Made by a program: the position numbers and the translations under genes
Shown: piece after piece, positions 35,702 to 45,137 of the stretch
How positions within the stretch are numbered: position 1 is the stretch's first letter
Layout of the letters: each line of letters opens with the position of its first letter
Origin: Nocardioides sp. Kera G14
GTDB lineage: Bacteria; Actinomycetota; Actinomycetes; Propionibacteriales; Nocardioidaceae
Reading direction: 5' to 3'
Assembly: GCF_020715565.1 (NCBI RefSeq)
Contig: NZ_CP085839.1
Coordinates: 2,604,001 to 2,668,000 of the forward strand
Length of the DNA: 64,000 bases
Notes under the pieces: model-generated
The model's database searches: none
What the model was told of the DNA's origin: nothing
The model's input: only the letters and a program-made list of their open reading frames with translations

Positions 35702-37210
35702 GTGAAGCTCGCCGACTACCTCACCTCCGACGCCACCACGCTCGCCGGCCTCCTGGCCTCAGGCGACGTGACGCCGGCCCAGCTGCTCGCGCTCGCCCGA
35801 GAGCGGGCGGCCCAGGTCAATCCCCAGCTCAACGCGGTCGTCGCCACACTCGACGAGGTCGCCGACGAGCGTGCGGCCTCCTCGCTGGAGGGGCCGTTCG
35901 CCGGGGTGCCCTTCCTGGTGAAGGACCTCGCGCAGGAGTACGCCGGCTTCCCGACCAGCAGTGGCTCCCGCGCCCTGGCGCACGATGTCGCCGACGAGCA
36001 CGCGGTGATCACGCAACGCTTCCTCGACGCCGGGCTGGTCGTCTTCGGCAAGACCAACACCCCGGAGTTCGGCGCCAAGGGCATCACCGAGGACTCACTG
36101 CTGGGCACCGCGCACAACCCGTGGAACCTCGCCCACACGCCCGGCGGCTCCTCCGGCGGCTCAGGTGCGGCCGTGGCAGCGGGCATCGTGCCGGCGGCCG
36201 GCGCCAACGACGGCGGGGGGTCGATCCGGATCCCCGCGGCCTGCAACGGACTGGTCGGCCTCAAGCTGAGCCGCGGCTACACGGCGTACGGACCGCAGAC
36301 CGGTGAGTCGATGTTCGGCATGGTCACGCAGGGCGTGGTCTCGCGCACCGTCCGCGACAGCGCGGGACTCCTCGACGCCGTGGCCGGTGCGCCGAGCCGG
36401 TACGCGGCGTACGTCGCCGCGCGTCCCGACTCCTTCCTCGCCTCCCTGGATGAGCGCCCGCGCGGGCTGCGGATCGGCTTCTCCAGCGCGTCGGCGATCA
36501 ACCCCTCACCCGACCCGGAGGCGGTCGCCGCCGTCGAGAGCACGGCCGCCCTCCTCGCCGAGCTCGGCCACGAGGTCGAGGAGGTGGCGCCGCCGCACGA
36601 CGACGAGGCACTCGCCCGCGACTTCCTCACCATCTGGTTCGCGCAGCTCCACGGTCAGATCAGCGAGATCAAGAAGCGCCTCGGCGCACCCGACAGCGCC
36701 TTCGAGGCCGATTCGCTCGCGGTGGCGGAGATCGGCCGTGCCGCGGGCGTCGGTGCACTCTTCGGCGCGTTGGACAACGTCCACGCGCACACCCGTGCGC
36801 TGGAGGACTTCCATGAGCGCTACGACCTCTTCCTCACGCCGACGCTGGCGAAGCCCCCGCTCGCAGTCGGCTCGATCGCCACCGCCCCACTGTTGCAGAG
36901 CGCCTCTCGGGTCATCGCCCGGCTCCGTGCCGGGAAGCTCCTCGCGGCCACGGGCATCCTCGACCAGCTGATCACGGAGAACCTCGGCTGGGTCCCCTAC
37001 ACCCAACTGGCGAACCTCACCGGCCGGCCTGCGATCTCGGTCCCGATGCACTGGACGGCTGCCGGTCTCCCGCTGGGGGTCCAGTTCGTCGGGCCGCTCG
37101 CCTCCGACGGCCTGCTGCTGCGCCTCGCCGCCCAACTGGAGGAGGCACGGCCGTGGTTCGCGCGGTACGCCGAGCTCGACCCGTCGCTTCAGGGGCCGGT
37201 CACCCGATAG
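35702..37210 (+). CDS. Amidase signature family enzyme
   Basis: A serine amidase of 502 residues with the Ser-Ser-Lys triad: Lys in VPFLVKDL, the Gly/Ser-rich signature HTPGGSSGGSGAAVAAG, and the nucleophile within GANDGGGSIRIPAACNGLVGLK. It is similar to 6-aminohexanoate-cyclic-dimer hydrolase and general amidases rather than GatA, since no gatB or gatC is adjacent. The GTG at 35702 follows a TACGCT -10 (35690-35695) by six bases. Its 3' end overlaps the convergent reductase gene by 22 bp. Substrate not predicted. Confidence 0.92.
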   Translation: MKLADYLTSDATTLAGLLASGDVTPAQLLALARERAAQVNPQLNAVVATLDEVADERAASSLEGPFAGVPFLVKDLAQEYAGFPTSSGSRALAHDVADEHAVITQRFLDAGLVVFGKTNTPEFGAKGITEDSLLGTAHNPWNLAHTPGGSSGGSGAAVAAGIVPAAGANDGGGSIRIPAACNGLVGLKLSRGYTAYGPQTGESMFGMVTQGVVSRTVRDSAGLLDAVAGAPSRYAAYVAARPDSFLASLDERPRGLRIGFSSASAINPSPDPEAVAAVESTAALLAELGHEVEEVAPPHDDEALARDFLTIWFAQLHGQISEIKKRLGAPDSAFEADSLAVAEIGRAAGVGALFGALDNVHAHTRALEDFHERYDLFLTPTLAKPPLAVGSIATAPLLQSASRVIARLRAGKLLAATGILDQLITENLGWVPYTQLANLTGRPAISVPMHWTAAGLPLGVQFVGPLASDGLLLRLAAQLEEARPWFARYAELDPSLQGPVTR

Positions 37211-37767
37211 GTGGCCTGGAGGAACTGGCCGACCTGATGTGCCTTCACCAGCTGGAGGCGATCGGACTCGAGGCGGCCGGTGAAGAGCGGCGCACCTGAG
37301 CCCAGGGTCACCGGAGCGATGGAGAGCTGGAGCTCGTCGAGACGCCCGGCGTCGGCGAACTGGGCGGCCAGGTCTCCCCCGCCCATGACCCACACGTCCT
37401 TGCCTGCGGCGGTCTCGAGGATCGGATCGAGGTGGTCAGCGACCGATCCACCGACGAACTCGATCGACTCGCCCACCGGCCCGGGGATCACCGGCATCTC
37501 CTCAGGCCGCGAGGTGAAGACGAAGGTACGACGATCGCCGTAGTACGACGTCCACGTCTCCGGTTTCTCGACGAGATTCTCGTGCTCGACCACCCAGCGG
37601 TACGTCGTCGACCCCATGACCAGCACCCCGACACCCTCGACGAACGCGGCCATCTCGGACATCGCGTCGTCTCCCCCGTCGACGGCGAAGAGCCATTCGA
37701 GCGAGTGGTCGGCATCGGCGAGGAAACCGTCGAGTGAGGTCGCGGTGGCGAAGACGAAGCGGGTCAC
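37189..37767 (-). CDS. Dihydrofolate reductase-like (RibD C-terminal) protein
   Basis: A 192-residue NADPH-type reductase domain with the fold of DHFR and RibD-C. It shows TSLDGFLADADHSLEWLF, VLVMGSTTYRWV, and VWVMGGGDLAAQF for the cofactor loop. Actinomycetes carry many such paralogues (YwjB/YyaP type) of unknown substrate. Start GTG at 37767 follows TAGGTT (37774-37779, minus strand) by six bases. Confidence 0.9.
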   Translation of the reverse strand: MTRFVFATATSLDGFLADADHSLEWLFAVDGGDDAMSEMAAFVEGVGVLVMGSTTYRWVVEHENLVEKPETWTSYYGDRRTFVFTSRPEEMPVIPGPVGESIEFVGGSVADHLDPILETAAGKDVWVMGGGDLAAQFADAGRLDELQLSIAPVTLGSGAPLFTGRLESDRLQLVKAHQVGQFLQATYRVTGP

Positions 37768-37796
37768 CGTCCGAACCTAACGCCGTCGATCGAGGT

Positions 37797-38567
37797 TCAG
37801 AGCAGGCCGACGCCGATCTTGATCGCGAAGCAGGCCACGACCAGCACGAAGACCACGCGGACGAAGCCGGTGCCGACCCGCAGCGCGGTGCGCGCACCGA
37901 GCCAGCCGCCGAGCAGGTTGCAGGCGCCCATGACGAGCCCGAGGCGCCACATCACCGCGCCCTGCGGGACGAAGACGCACAGTGACGCGAAGTTGGTCGC
38001 CCAGTTGGCGAGCTTCGCCCGCGCGGTGGCGCCGAGGAACGAGTGTCCGACGATGCCGACCAGGGCGATGGTGAGGAACGAGCCGGTGCCCGGACCGAGG
38101 GCTCCGTCGTAGAAGCCGATCACCGCGCCGATGATGGCGAGGGCGACGAGCTCGGGCCAGCCGTGCCAGCGCAGGGCGGTGTGCCCACCGAGCGTCGGGC
38201 GTGCGACCACCCAGGCGCCGACGAGCACCAGCGCCACCAGCACGATCGGGTCGAAGACGTCACGCGGCACGTGGCTCGCGACCGCCGATCCGGCGGCGGA
38301 GCCGCCGAAGGCGCAGAGCACGAGCGCGATCGATGTCCGGAGATCGGGGCGGACCTTGCGGGCGTAGGTCACGGCGGCGGCCGACGTACCGCAGATGGAG
38401 GAGAGCTTGTTGGTGGCGAGCAGGTGGATGGGGGCGACGCCCGGGAACGCGACCAGGAGCGCGGGCAGCTGGATCAGTCCGCCTCCGCCGACGACCGCGT
38501 CGATGTAGCCCGCGACCAGCGCTGCCAGCCCCAGCAGGAGCAGGGCGGTCAGGCTGACGTCGGGCAC
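37797..38567 (-). CDS. TauE/SafE family sulfite/anion exporter
   Basis: A 256-residue membrane protein with about eight helices in two repeats. The repeat motifs are GYIDAVVGGGGLIQLPALL in the first half and GFYDGALGPGTGSFLTIALV in the second, both typical of TauE/SafE. It is a candidate exporter of sulfite or organosulfonates, but no sulfur genes adjoin it. GTG at 38567 is chosen: TACGCT (38574-38579, minus strand) is a -10 six bases before it, and the longer upstream frame overlaps the neighbour's coding region. Confidence 0.9.
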   Translation of the reverse strand: MPDVSLTALLLLGLAALVAGYIDAVVGGGGLIQLPALLVAFPGVAPIHLLATNKLSSICGTSAAAVTYARKVRPDLRTSIALVLCAFGGSAAGSAVASHVPRDVFDPIVLVALVLVGAWVVARPTLGGHTALRWHGWPELVALAIIGAVIGFYDGALGPGTGSFLTIALVGIVGHSFLGATARAKLANWATNFASLCVFVPQGAVMWRLGLVMGACNLLGGWLGARTALRVGTGFVRVVFVLVVACFAIKIGVGLL

Positions 38568-38583
38568 GTCGCAAGCGTAGGGA

Positions 38584-40608
38584 TCAGCCGGCCCACCAGC
38601 CGCGGCCGCCCCAGCCGCCCATACTCCCGAAGCCCGCATCGCCGCCGTACGCCGACCCCGACCGCCGTCCGAGGTAGGACCCGACCACGGCGGCCCCGAG
38701 GTCGTCCAGCTCCGGCGCGACGACCGAGCCGTCCACGCGGCGGGCCATCTGGTCGACGAAGCGTGCCAGGCCGGCGTCGTCACCGAGCCGGAAGAAGGTC
38801 GCCTGGGCACCGATGCGACGGGCGCTGTCGAGTTCGTTGACGGTGAGCGCGATGGTGCGCATCGAGGGCGGGTAGGCGAAGGAGACCTCGCCGTTCGCCT
38901 CGAGGTGTGACGTCGGCTCGCCGTCGGTGACGATCAGCAGCACCGGCTGGGCGTTGGGGTGCTTGCGGAAGTGGCGGTTGGCCAGCAGCAGCCCGTGGTG
39001 GAGGTTGGTGCCCTTGTCCCAGCGGGCATCCAGCGCGGTGAGCTCCTCGATCTCCATGGTCTGGGCCGCGCGGCCGAAGGCGATCAGCTGGAGGTCGTCG
39101 CCGCGGAACCGTGACCGGATGAGGGTGTGGAGGGCGAGCGCGGTGCGTTTCATGGGGACCCAGCGGCCGTCCATCGCCATCGAGAAGCTGGTGTCGACCA
39201 GGAGGGCCACGGCGGCCTGGGTGCGGTCCTCGGTCTCCTGGACCTCGATGTCCTCGAGCCGCAGCTGCAACCCGGATCTCGCGGGGCCAGAACCCGGATC
39301 TCGGGGGGATCGGACTTGGGCGTTGAGGATGGTGCGCGGCAGGTCCCAGGGCTCAGTGTCGCCGAACTCGAAAGGACGGGTGGAGCCGGTGAGGTCGCCG
39401 GTCGCTCCCGCCCGGCGGGTGTCGCGGGCGCCCTGACGCCCGTTGAGCTTCGTGGCCACGTCCTTGAGAAGCGCCTTGCCAAGCTGGCGCATCGCCTTCG
39501 GCGTGAGGCGCAGGTCGCCGTCGGAGCCTCGCTCGAGCTGGCCAGAGTCGCGCAGGGCACGTTCGATCTCCTGCAGCGTCCGGGCATCGACCGCCGCCTC
39601 CTCGCCGAGCTGGCGGGAGACCGCGTCCAGGTCGAGGTCGTCCATCCGGGCGCCACCGTACGACTGGGAGAGCTGCTCGGCGAGCTGGTCGAGCTCGGCC
39701 AGGTCCTGCAGCACGCCGGTGCCGTCACCGAGCCCGAGGCCCTCCCCGCCGCCGAACTCCTCTCCACCGGCCCAGTCCTCACCGGGTCGCAGCTGCTGCA
39801 GGTTGGCATCGAGCCGCGACAACTGCTCCATCAACGCCGGCGACCCGAAGGCCTGCGCCGAGAGCTCCATCAGCTCGGCGCGCTGCTCCGGAGTCATCGA
39901 GTTGAGCATCCGCTGCGCGGCAGCGGCACGGGCGGCGAGGGAGTCGAGCAGCTCGTCGAGGTTCTGCGGGTTCTCGGGAAACTGGTCACCATGCTTGGCC
40001 ATGAACTCGGCGAAGTCCTCAGGCGTGTCCTCCCCCAAGGCCCGCTTCTCCAGCAGCGAGTTGAGGTCGGAGAGCATCTCGTTGATCGCGGCGCGATCCT
40101 CCTCGGTGGCTCCCTCGAGGGCCTGCTTCATGCCGGCGAAGCGCTGGTCGAGGAGCTCGCGGCCGAGCAGGTCCTTGATCTGCTCGAAGGCCTCGCGCGC
40201 CTCCCGGCTCTGCCAGTCGTAGGAGCCGAGCTCGGAGACGGCAGCCGCCGTGTTCGGAGAGAGGTTGGAGAGCTGCATCTCGCGGAACGCGCGGTCGGCG
40301 TCGTCCATCATCGCGTCGCGGGCGAGCTGCTTGCGCTCCTCCAGGACCGCCTTGTCCAGCAGTTCGCGCACCTCGCGCAGCGTGCCGTCGAGGTTGTGCC
40401 GATCCAACAGCTCACGGCGCTTCTCGGCGACACGGCGGGCCAGCTCGTCGAGCCCGGCCTGGTCGCGGCCGCCTCGGCGGAGGAACTCACGCATCGCCCG
40501 CTCGGGCGAGTACCCCGCCATGACGTCCTCGCCGATGGCGTCCAGCGCCTCGGCCAGGTCCACCGGCGGGGCGAGCGGGTCGCCGCCGTCGTACTTCCGA
40601 TATCTCAC
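38584..40608 (-). CDS. VWA domain protein of a MoxR-VWA pair
   Basis: A 674-residue protein. The first 450 residues are helical and acidic with runs of coiled-coil character. The C-terminal von Willebrand A domain has the MIDAS motif DTSFSM, then the conserved Thr and Asp of TDGEPTSH. The last 30 residues are a Gly/Trp-rich tail (GGWGGRGWWAG). Its start overlaps the MoxR-type ATPase gene by 4 bp. Such pairs act as chelatase-like chaperones that insert metal or remodel partner proteins; the client is not evident. Confidence 0.88.
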   Translation of the reverse strand: MRYRKYDGGDPLAPPVDLAEALDAIGEDVMAGYSPERAMREFLRRGGRDQAGLDELARRVAEKRRELLDRHNLDGTLREVRELLDKAVLEERKQLARDAMMDDADRAFREMQLSNLSPNTAAAVSELGSYDWQSREAREAFEQIKDLLGRELLDQRFAGMKQALEGATEEDRAAINEMLSDLNSLLEKRALGEDTPEDFAEFMAKHGDQFPENPQNLDELLDSLAARAAAAQRMLNSMTPEQRAELMELSAQAFGSPALMEQLSRLDANLQQLRPGEDWAGGEEFGGGEGLGLGDGTGVLQDLAELDQLAEQLSQSYGGARMDDLDLDAVSRQLGEEAAVDARTLQEIERALRDSGQLERGSDGDLRLTPKAMRQLGKALLKDVATKLNGRQGARDTRRAGATGDLTGSTRPFEFGDTEPWDLPRTILNAQVRSPRDPGSGPARSGLQLRLEDIEVQETEDRTQAAVALLVDTSFSMAMDGRWVPMKRTALALHTLIRSRFRGDDLQLIAFGRAAQTMEIEELTALDARWDKGTNLHHGLLLANRHFRKHPNAQPVLLIVTDGEPTSHLEANGEVSFAYPPSMRTIALTVNELDSARRIGAQATFFRLGDDAGLARFVDQMARRVDGSVVAPELDDLGAAVVGSYLGRRSGSAYGGDAGFGSMGGWGGRGWWAG

Positions 40609-42008
40609 CCGTAGATCACTTCCGAGCCGTCGGTGTCCTTGCCGATCTTGCGGGCGAGGTAGAGACCCTCGAGGGCGAGCTCGATCGCGCCCGCGCGCTC
40701 ACCGTCGTCAGTGGCGCCGAGGCGCTCACAGATCTCGTCGTAGATCGCGGACTCACCGATCCGTGGCAGGCCCTCGAGGAACTCCCGGGCGGTCACGTGG
40801 TCACCGGTCGTCACCATCGCGCCGGACTCGATCGCGTCCACGAGCAGGGCGAAGTCGATGCCACGCAGCCGCGAGCGCACGGTCTCGGCCACGGCCGTCC
40901 GGAGCAGGTGCGTCAGGATCTCGGCCTCGCGCCCCTCCTCACCGGTCTCGAACTCCACCTTCCCGCCGAGTACGTCGACCGCCGTCTGCACATCGACGAG
41001 CCGGGCGACCGCGGGCTCGCCGTGGACCGTGCCACGACGCAGTGCCGCGGCCGCGATGGTCTCCGCACCCGCGATCGAGAACCGGGCGGACACGCCGGAG
41101 CGCTGGTCGACGGCCGACGAGGCGCGCAGTGCACGGGTGAAGCGCGCGAGGATCTCGACGAGCACGTCCGGCACGGTCGCGACGAGGTCGGCCTCCTGGC
41201 GGATGACAGCGATCTCATCCTCAAGAGCGAGGGGGTAGTGCGTGCGGATCTCGGCACCGAAGCGGTCCTTGAGCGGCGTGATGATCCGGCCGCGGTTGGT
41301 GTAGTCCTCCGGGTTGGCGGAGGCGACCACCAGGACATCCAGGGGCAGCCGCACGATGTAGCCGCGGATCTGGATGTCGCGCTCCTCCATCACGTTCAGC
41401 ATCGCCACCTGGATCCGCTCCGCGAGGTCGGGCAGCTCGTTGATCGCGACGATGCCGCGGTGCGAGCGCGGGATCAGGCCGTAGTGGATCGTCTCGGGGT
41501 CACCGAGCGAGCGGCCCTCGGCGACCTTCATCGGGTCCACGTCACCGATCAGGTCCGCCACCGAGGTGTCGGGCGTGGCGAGCTTCTCGGCATAGCGCTC
41601 CGAGCGGTGACGCCACTCGATCGGGAGGTCGTCGCCCATCGACTCGGCCCGGCGCAGCGCGGTCACCGTGATCGGCTCGTAGGGGTGCTCGCCCAGCTCG
41701 GACCCCGCGATCACGGGCGTCCACTCGTCCAGCAGCCCGACCAGGGTGCGCAGCAGCCGGGTCTTGCCCTGGCCGCGCTCGCCGAGCAGGACGATGTCGT
41801 GACCGGCGATGATCGCGCGCTCGAACTGCGGCAGCACCGTGTCCGACAGGCCGTGCAGCCCGGGCCACGGGTCCTCGCCGGCAGCGAGCCGTTGCAGGAG
41901 GTTGGAGCGGAGCTCCTCGCGCAGCGTCCGCTGCACGTGCCCGGAGGCACGGAGCTCGCCGACGGTCGCGGCCGAAGGAGCGGGAGAGGCGGAACCGGAG
42001 AGTGTCAC
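40605..42008 (-). CDS. MoxR/magnesium-chelatase-like AAA+ ATPase
   Basis: A 467-residue AAA+ ATPase of the MoxR/ChlI clade. Walker A is GERGQGKTRL near residues 75-84, and the Walker B region lies in GIVAINELPDL; sensor I is VVASANPEDYTNRG. An insert of about 60 residues between Walker A and B includes the DLIGDVDPMKVAEG segment. It works with the VWA protein encoded next. GTG at 42008 follows TAGCGT (42015-42020, minus strand) by six bases. It is divergent from the YchJ-like gene. Confidence 0.9.
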   Translation of the reverse strand: MTLSGSASPAPSAATVGELRASGHVQRTLREELRSNLLQRLAAGEDPWPGLHGLSDTVLPQFERAIIAGHDIVLLGERGQGKTRLLRTLVGLLDEWTPVIAGSELGEHPYEPITVTALRRAESMGDDLPIEWRHRSERYAEKLATPDTSVADLIGDVDPMKVAEGRSLGDPETIHYGLIPRSHRGIVAINELPDLAERIQVAMLNVMEERDIQIRGYIVRLPLDVLVVASANPEDYTNRGRIITPLKDRFGAEIRTHYPLALEDEIAVIRQEADLVATVPDVLVEILARFTRALRASSAVDQRSGVSARFSIAGAETIAAAALRRGTVHGEPAVARLVDVQTAVDVLGGKVEFETGEEGREAEILTHLLRTAVAETVRSRLRGIDFALLVDAIESGAMVTTGDHVTAREFLEGLPRIGESAIYDEICERLGATDDGERAGAIELALEGLYLARKIGKDTDGSEVIYG

Positions 42009-42065
42009 CTCTTCACGCTACTCACGGTGGCAACCGACGGAACAGCCTTCTATAGGGTGATTTCG

Positions 42066-42437
42066 ATGTTCGGGATAGACGATCGGCCCTGCCCGTGTGG
42101 CTCGCTGACGACGTACGGCGTCTGCTGCGGGCGCCTGCATCGCGGAGCCGAGCAGGCGGCGACCCCGGTCGAGCTGATGCGCAGTCGCTACAGCGCCTAT
42201 GCGGTCGGCGATGCCGACTACGTCTGGCGGACGTGGCACCCGAGCACGCGCCCGGACGAGATCGAGCTCGACGGCCGCCTGACCTGGACCGGCCTCGAGA
42301 TCCGCAGCGAGGACGACGAGCACGTCGAGTTCGTCGCCACGTACGTCGCGCCCGACGGTGCCGGCCAGCTCCACGAGCGCAGCCGCTTCCAGCAGCGTGC
42401 CGGCCGCTGGTTCTACCTGGACGGGGAGCTGTCGTGA
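42066..42437 (+). CDS. YchJ/UPF0225 SEC-C motif protein
   Basis: A 123-residue protein starting with a zinc-binding cluster, CPCGSLTTYGVCCG, and followed by the NTF2-like UPF0225 domain (MRSRYSAYAVGDADYVWRTWHPSTRP). Function unknown; the SEC-C-type zinc motif suggests protein or ribosome contacts. TAGGGT (42053-42058) stands seven bases before the ATG. Its stop overlaps the histidine kinase start by 4 bp (GTGA). Confidence 0.9.
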   Translation: MFGIDDRPCPCGSLTTYGVCCGRLHRGAEQAATPVELMRSRYSAYAVGDADYVWRTWHPSTRPDEIELDGRLTWTGLEIRSEDDEHVEFVATYVAPDGAGQLHERSRFQQRAGRWFYLDGELS

Positions 42438-43588
42438 GCGCCGAGCACGGCGAGACGGCCGGGCCCGAGGCCAACGCTCCGCTGCAGGACATCCGGGCCT
42501 CCGACACGACCGCGAAGGTCCTGCTCGAGGCCGTCATCGCGATGTCGAGCCATCTCGAGCTGCACTCCGTCCTGGCCCGGATCGTCGAGTCCGCCGCCAC
42601 ACTCACCGGGGCCAAGTACGGCGCCCTGGGCGTCATCGGCGCCGGCGGGGTGCTCGACGACTTCGTCACCTACGGCATCGATCCCGACGAGCAGGAGCGG
42701 ATCGGCGACCTGCCGAGCGGCCACGGCATCCTCGGGCTGCTGATCCGGCACCCGCGGCCGCTTCGGCTGCAGGACATCCAGGCACATCCGGAGACATCAG
42801 GCTTCCCGGACGACCACCCGCCGATGAAGACCTTCCTCGGTGTGCCCGTGCGGATCCGCGGCACCATCTGGGGAAACCTCTATCTGACCGAGAAGGAGGG
42901 TGGCTTCACCGAGGAGGACATCACCCTCACCGAGACCCTCGCCACCGCCGCCGGTGTCGGCATCGAGCGGGCACAGGCGGTCGCGGACCGTGCCGACCTC
43001 GCCGTCCTCTCGGACCGCGAACGGATCGCGCGCGACCTGCACGACAACGTGATCCAGCGGATCTTCGCGACAGGCCTGCGCCTGCAGGGCGTCGCCCTCA
43101 AGGCGCCCGAGATCGCCGAGCAGGTCGCCGCGGCCGTCGACGAGCTCGACCAGACCATCCGCGACATCCGCTCCACGATCTTCGAGCTCGAGCACCGGGG
43201 TGGCTCCTCCCTGCGCAAGGAGATCCGCGAGGTGCTGCGCACCTACATCGGCATCCTCGGTTTCACGCCGACCGTACGGATCACCGGTCCGCTCGACACG
43301 GCCGTCCCGGGCCCGATCCGGGAGCACCTGGTCGCCGTCATGCGCGAGGGGCTCTCGAACATCTCCCGCCACGCGCGCGCCCAGAGCGCCGAGCTCGAGC
43401 TGTCCGTGGAGCCGGGGTCGGTCTCCTTCCGGATCCTCGACGACGGCGTCGGCGTCACGGAGGGCGAGCCGCTGTCGGGGCTGCGCAACCTCAAACGCCG
43501 GGCCCATGAGCTCGGCGGCACCTTCGAGCTCAGGCCCCGTGCGGGCGGCGGCACCGAGTTCCTCTGGCAGGTCCCCCTGGCGCGCTGA
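42434..43588 (+). CDS. GAF-domain histidine kinase, DevS/DosT-like
   Basis: A soluble sensor kinase of 384 residues. One GAF domain (about 40-185) closely follows DevS/DosT GAF-A: KYGALGVIG, LPSGHGILGLLIRHPRPLRLQDI, and DDHPPMKTFLGVPVRI, where H128 is in the place of the haem-ligating region of DevS. A HisKA_3 dimerisation domain has H203 in RIARDLHDNVIQRIF, and the HATPase ends with DDGVGV and GLRNLKRRA. It lacks the second GAF of DevS. Coupled to the YchJ-like gene; its likely partner is the convergent response regulator 6 bp downstream. Oxygen or redox sensing is inference. Confidence 0.9.
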   Translation: MSAEHGETAGPEANAPLQDIRASDTTAKVLLEAVIAMSSHLELHSVLARIVESAATLTGAKYGALGVIGAGGVLDDFVTYGIDPDEQERIGDLPSGHGILGLLIRHPRPLRLQDIQAHPETSGFPDDHPPMKTFLGVPVRIRGTIWGNLYLTEKEGGFTEEDITLTETLATAAGVGIERAQAVADRADLAVLSDRERIARDLHDNVIQRIFATGLRLQGVALKAPEIAEQVAAAVDELDQTIRDIRSTIFELEHRGGSSLRKEIREVLRTYIGILGFTPTVRITGPLDTAVPGPIREHLVAVMREGLSNISRHARAQSAELELSVEPGSVSFRILDDGVGVTEGEPLSGLRNLKRRAHELGGTFELRPRAGGGTEFLWQVPLAR

Positions 43589-43594
43589 GGTGCC

Positions 43595-44230
43595 CTACCT
43601 CCGCGTCAGCAGCTTGCTCGCCAGTACGGCGGCCTGCGTCCGTCGCTCCAGGCCGAGCTTCCTCAGCATGATCGAGACGTAGTTCTTCACGGTCTTCTCC
43701 GCCAGGTACATCTGCTCGGCGATCTGGCGGTTGGTCAGCCCCTCGGCGACGAGCTCGAGGATGCGGCGCTCCTGGTCGTTGAGCGCCTCGAGCTCGGGCG
43801 CGACGGCGGGTCCGTTGCGGACCCGGTCGAGCACCCGCTGGGTGAGCGAGACGTCGATGAGCGACAGTCCCTCGGCGACCGAGCGGATGGCCGAGACGAG
43901 GTCGGCGGTGCCGATCTCCTTCAGCACATAGCCCGACGCACCGGCCATGATCGCGCTGAAGAGCGCCTCGTCGTCGTCGTACGACGTCAGGATGAGGGCC
44001 CGGATCTGACTGTTGGCGGCACGGATGTCGCGGCAGACCTCGATGCCCGAACCGTCGGGAAGGCGGTTGTCCAGCACGGCGACCTGCGGGGCCAGCACAG
44101 GGATCTGGGCCACCGCCTCGGCCGCGGTGCCGGCCTCGCCGATGACCTCGATCTGCCCGGACGCCTCGAGCAGCGTGCGCAGTCCGTCGCGCACGATGGC
44201 GTGGTCGTCGAGCAGATAAACCGTGATCAC
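43595..44230 (-). CDS. NarL/DevR-type response regulator
   Basis: A 211-residue LuxR-type regulator. From the GTG at 44230 the phosphoacceptor falls at D54 (VLDNRLPDG), with T82 and K104 (YVLKEIG), the same numbers as in DevR. A TAACGC hexamer (44238-44243, minus strand) lies seven bases before, so this start is preferred over the ATG at 44248. The C-terminal HTH reads LNDQERRILELVAEGLTNRQIAEQMYLAEKTVKNYVS. It faces the GAF kinase gene tail to tail and is the obvious partner. Possible targets include the nearby cyd genes, not demonstrated. Confidence 0.92.
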   Translation of the reverse strand: MITVYLLDDHAIVRDGLRTLLEASGQIEVIGEAGTAAEAVAQIPVLAPQVAVLDNRLPDGSGIEVCRDIRAANSQIRALILTSYDDDEALFSAIMAGASGYVLKEIGTADLVSAIRSVAEGLSLIDVSLTQRVLDRVRNGPAVAPELEALNDQERRILELVAEGLTNRQIAEQMYLAEKTVKNYVSIMLRKLGLERRTQAAVLASKLLTRR

Positions 44231-44278
44231 GGGGCCAGCGTTACACACCTTTCCGGACCGCTGCGCAACAATGGCCCG

Positions 44279-45133
44279 GTGTCCTCGGGTGATGCTGAAC
44301 TTCTTCCTCAGGTGGCGATGCCGTCACAGCGACGTCCTCCTACCGTCGCGGCGCTCGCGCAACCGTTGGGGACTCACATCGCCATGCAGCACATGCTCAT
44401 GAGTGGCGGAATCGGCGTGGTCTACCAGCCGATCGTGGATCTCGCCTCGGGCCGGATCTGTGGCTGGGAGGCGCTCGCCCGCTACGCGCCGGATCCCACG
44501 ACGTACTCGCCCCTCGATCTCGTCGAGGCGGCCCGCGACCACGAGCTGCTCAACGAGCTGACGTGGCGCGTGGTCAGCCATGCCCACGCGACGCTGTGTG
44601 CGGTGTCCAGGATCGTCGACGTCCCGCTGATCGTCAGCGTCAACGTCGAGCTGGAGCAGCTGCGCCGGGACAACCCACTCTTCGACAAGATCGCCGAGCT
44701 GCCCTGGCCGGAGAACACCCGCCTCATCCTGGAGATCACCGAGCGGGGCCAGGACCTCTGGCACGACGACTACGCCGAGGCCGCGCGCTCGCTCAACGAC
44801 CACGACATCATGCTGGCGCTCGACGACTTCGGTGCGGGCGCCGCCCGGCTGACCTTCCTGCACCACCCACAGTGGGCCCTGGTGAAGTTCGACCGTCAGC
44901 TCATCGCCAGCGACGGCCGCACCGAGCAGATCGTCATGACCCACACGGCGCGGATGTTCGCCGACCTCGGAGTGCTCTCCCTGGCCGAGGGCATCGAGAC
45001 GCACGAGCAGCTGGCGTCGGTCAAGGCGTTGGGCATCGAGCTCGGACAGGGCTACCTGCTGGGCCGTCCGGCCAGTGCCGAGCTGCTGCTCGCCGACCTC
45101 GCCAGCCGCGGCCTGGACGTCCTCAGCGCCTAG
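44279..45133 (+). CDS. EAL domain c-di-GMP phosphodiesterase
   Basis: A 284-residue, nearly stand-alone EAL domain. Residues needed for catalysis are present: EAL itself in WEALARY, Asn in VSVNVE, EITE, the DDFGAG loop, K in VKFDRQL, the glutamate of EGIET and the closing GYLLGRP. It should therefore hydrolyse c-di-GMP. No GGDEF, PAS or membrane part is seen, only a 40-residue N-terminal leader. GTG at 44279 or ATG at 44321 may be the start. It is convergent with the PilZ gene 4 bp away, so enzyme and receptor are neighbours. Confidence 0.9.
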   Translation: MSSGDAELLPQVAMPSQRRPPTVAALAQPLGTHIAMQHMLMSGGIGVVYQPIVDLASGRICGWEALARYAPDPTTYSPLDLVEAARDHELLNELTWRVVSHAHATLCAVSRIVDVPLIVSVNVELEQLRRDNPLFDKIAELPWPENTRLILEITERGQDLWHDDYAEAARSLNDHDIMLALDDFGAGAARLTFLHHPQWALVKFDRQLIASDGRTEQIVMTHTARMFADLGVLSLAEGIETHEQLASVKALGIELGQGYLLGRPASAELLLADLASRGLDVLSA

Positions 45134-45137
45134 AGGC

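Noticed and set aside
37772..37796. GAACCT/AGGTTC inverted repeat as a terminator
   Set aside because: Arms are only six bases with a long loop and it overlaps the presumed -10 of the reductase gene.
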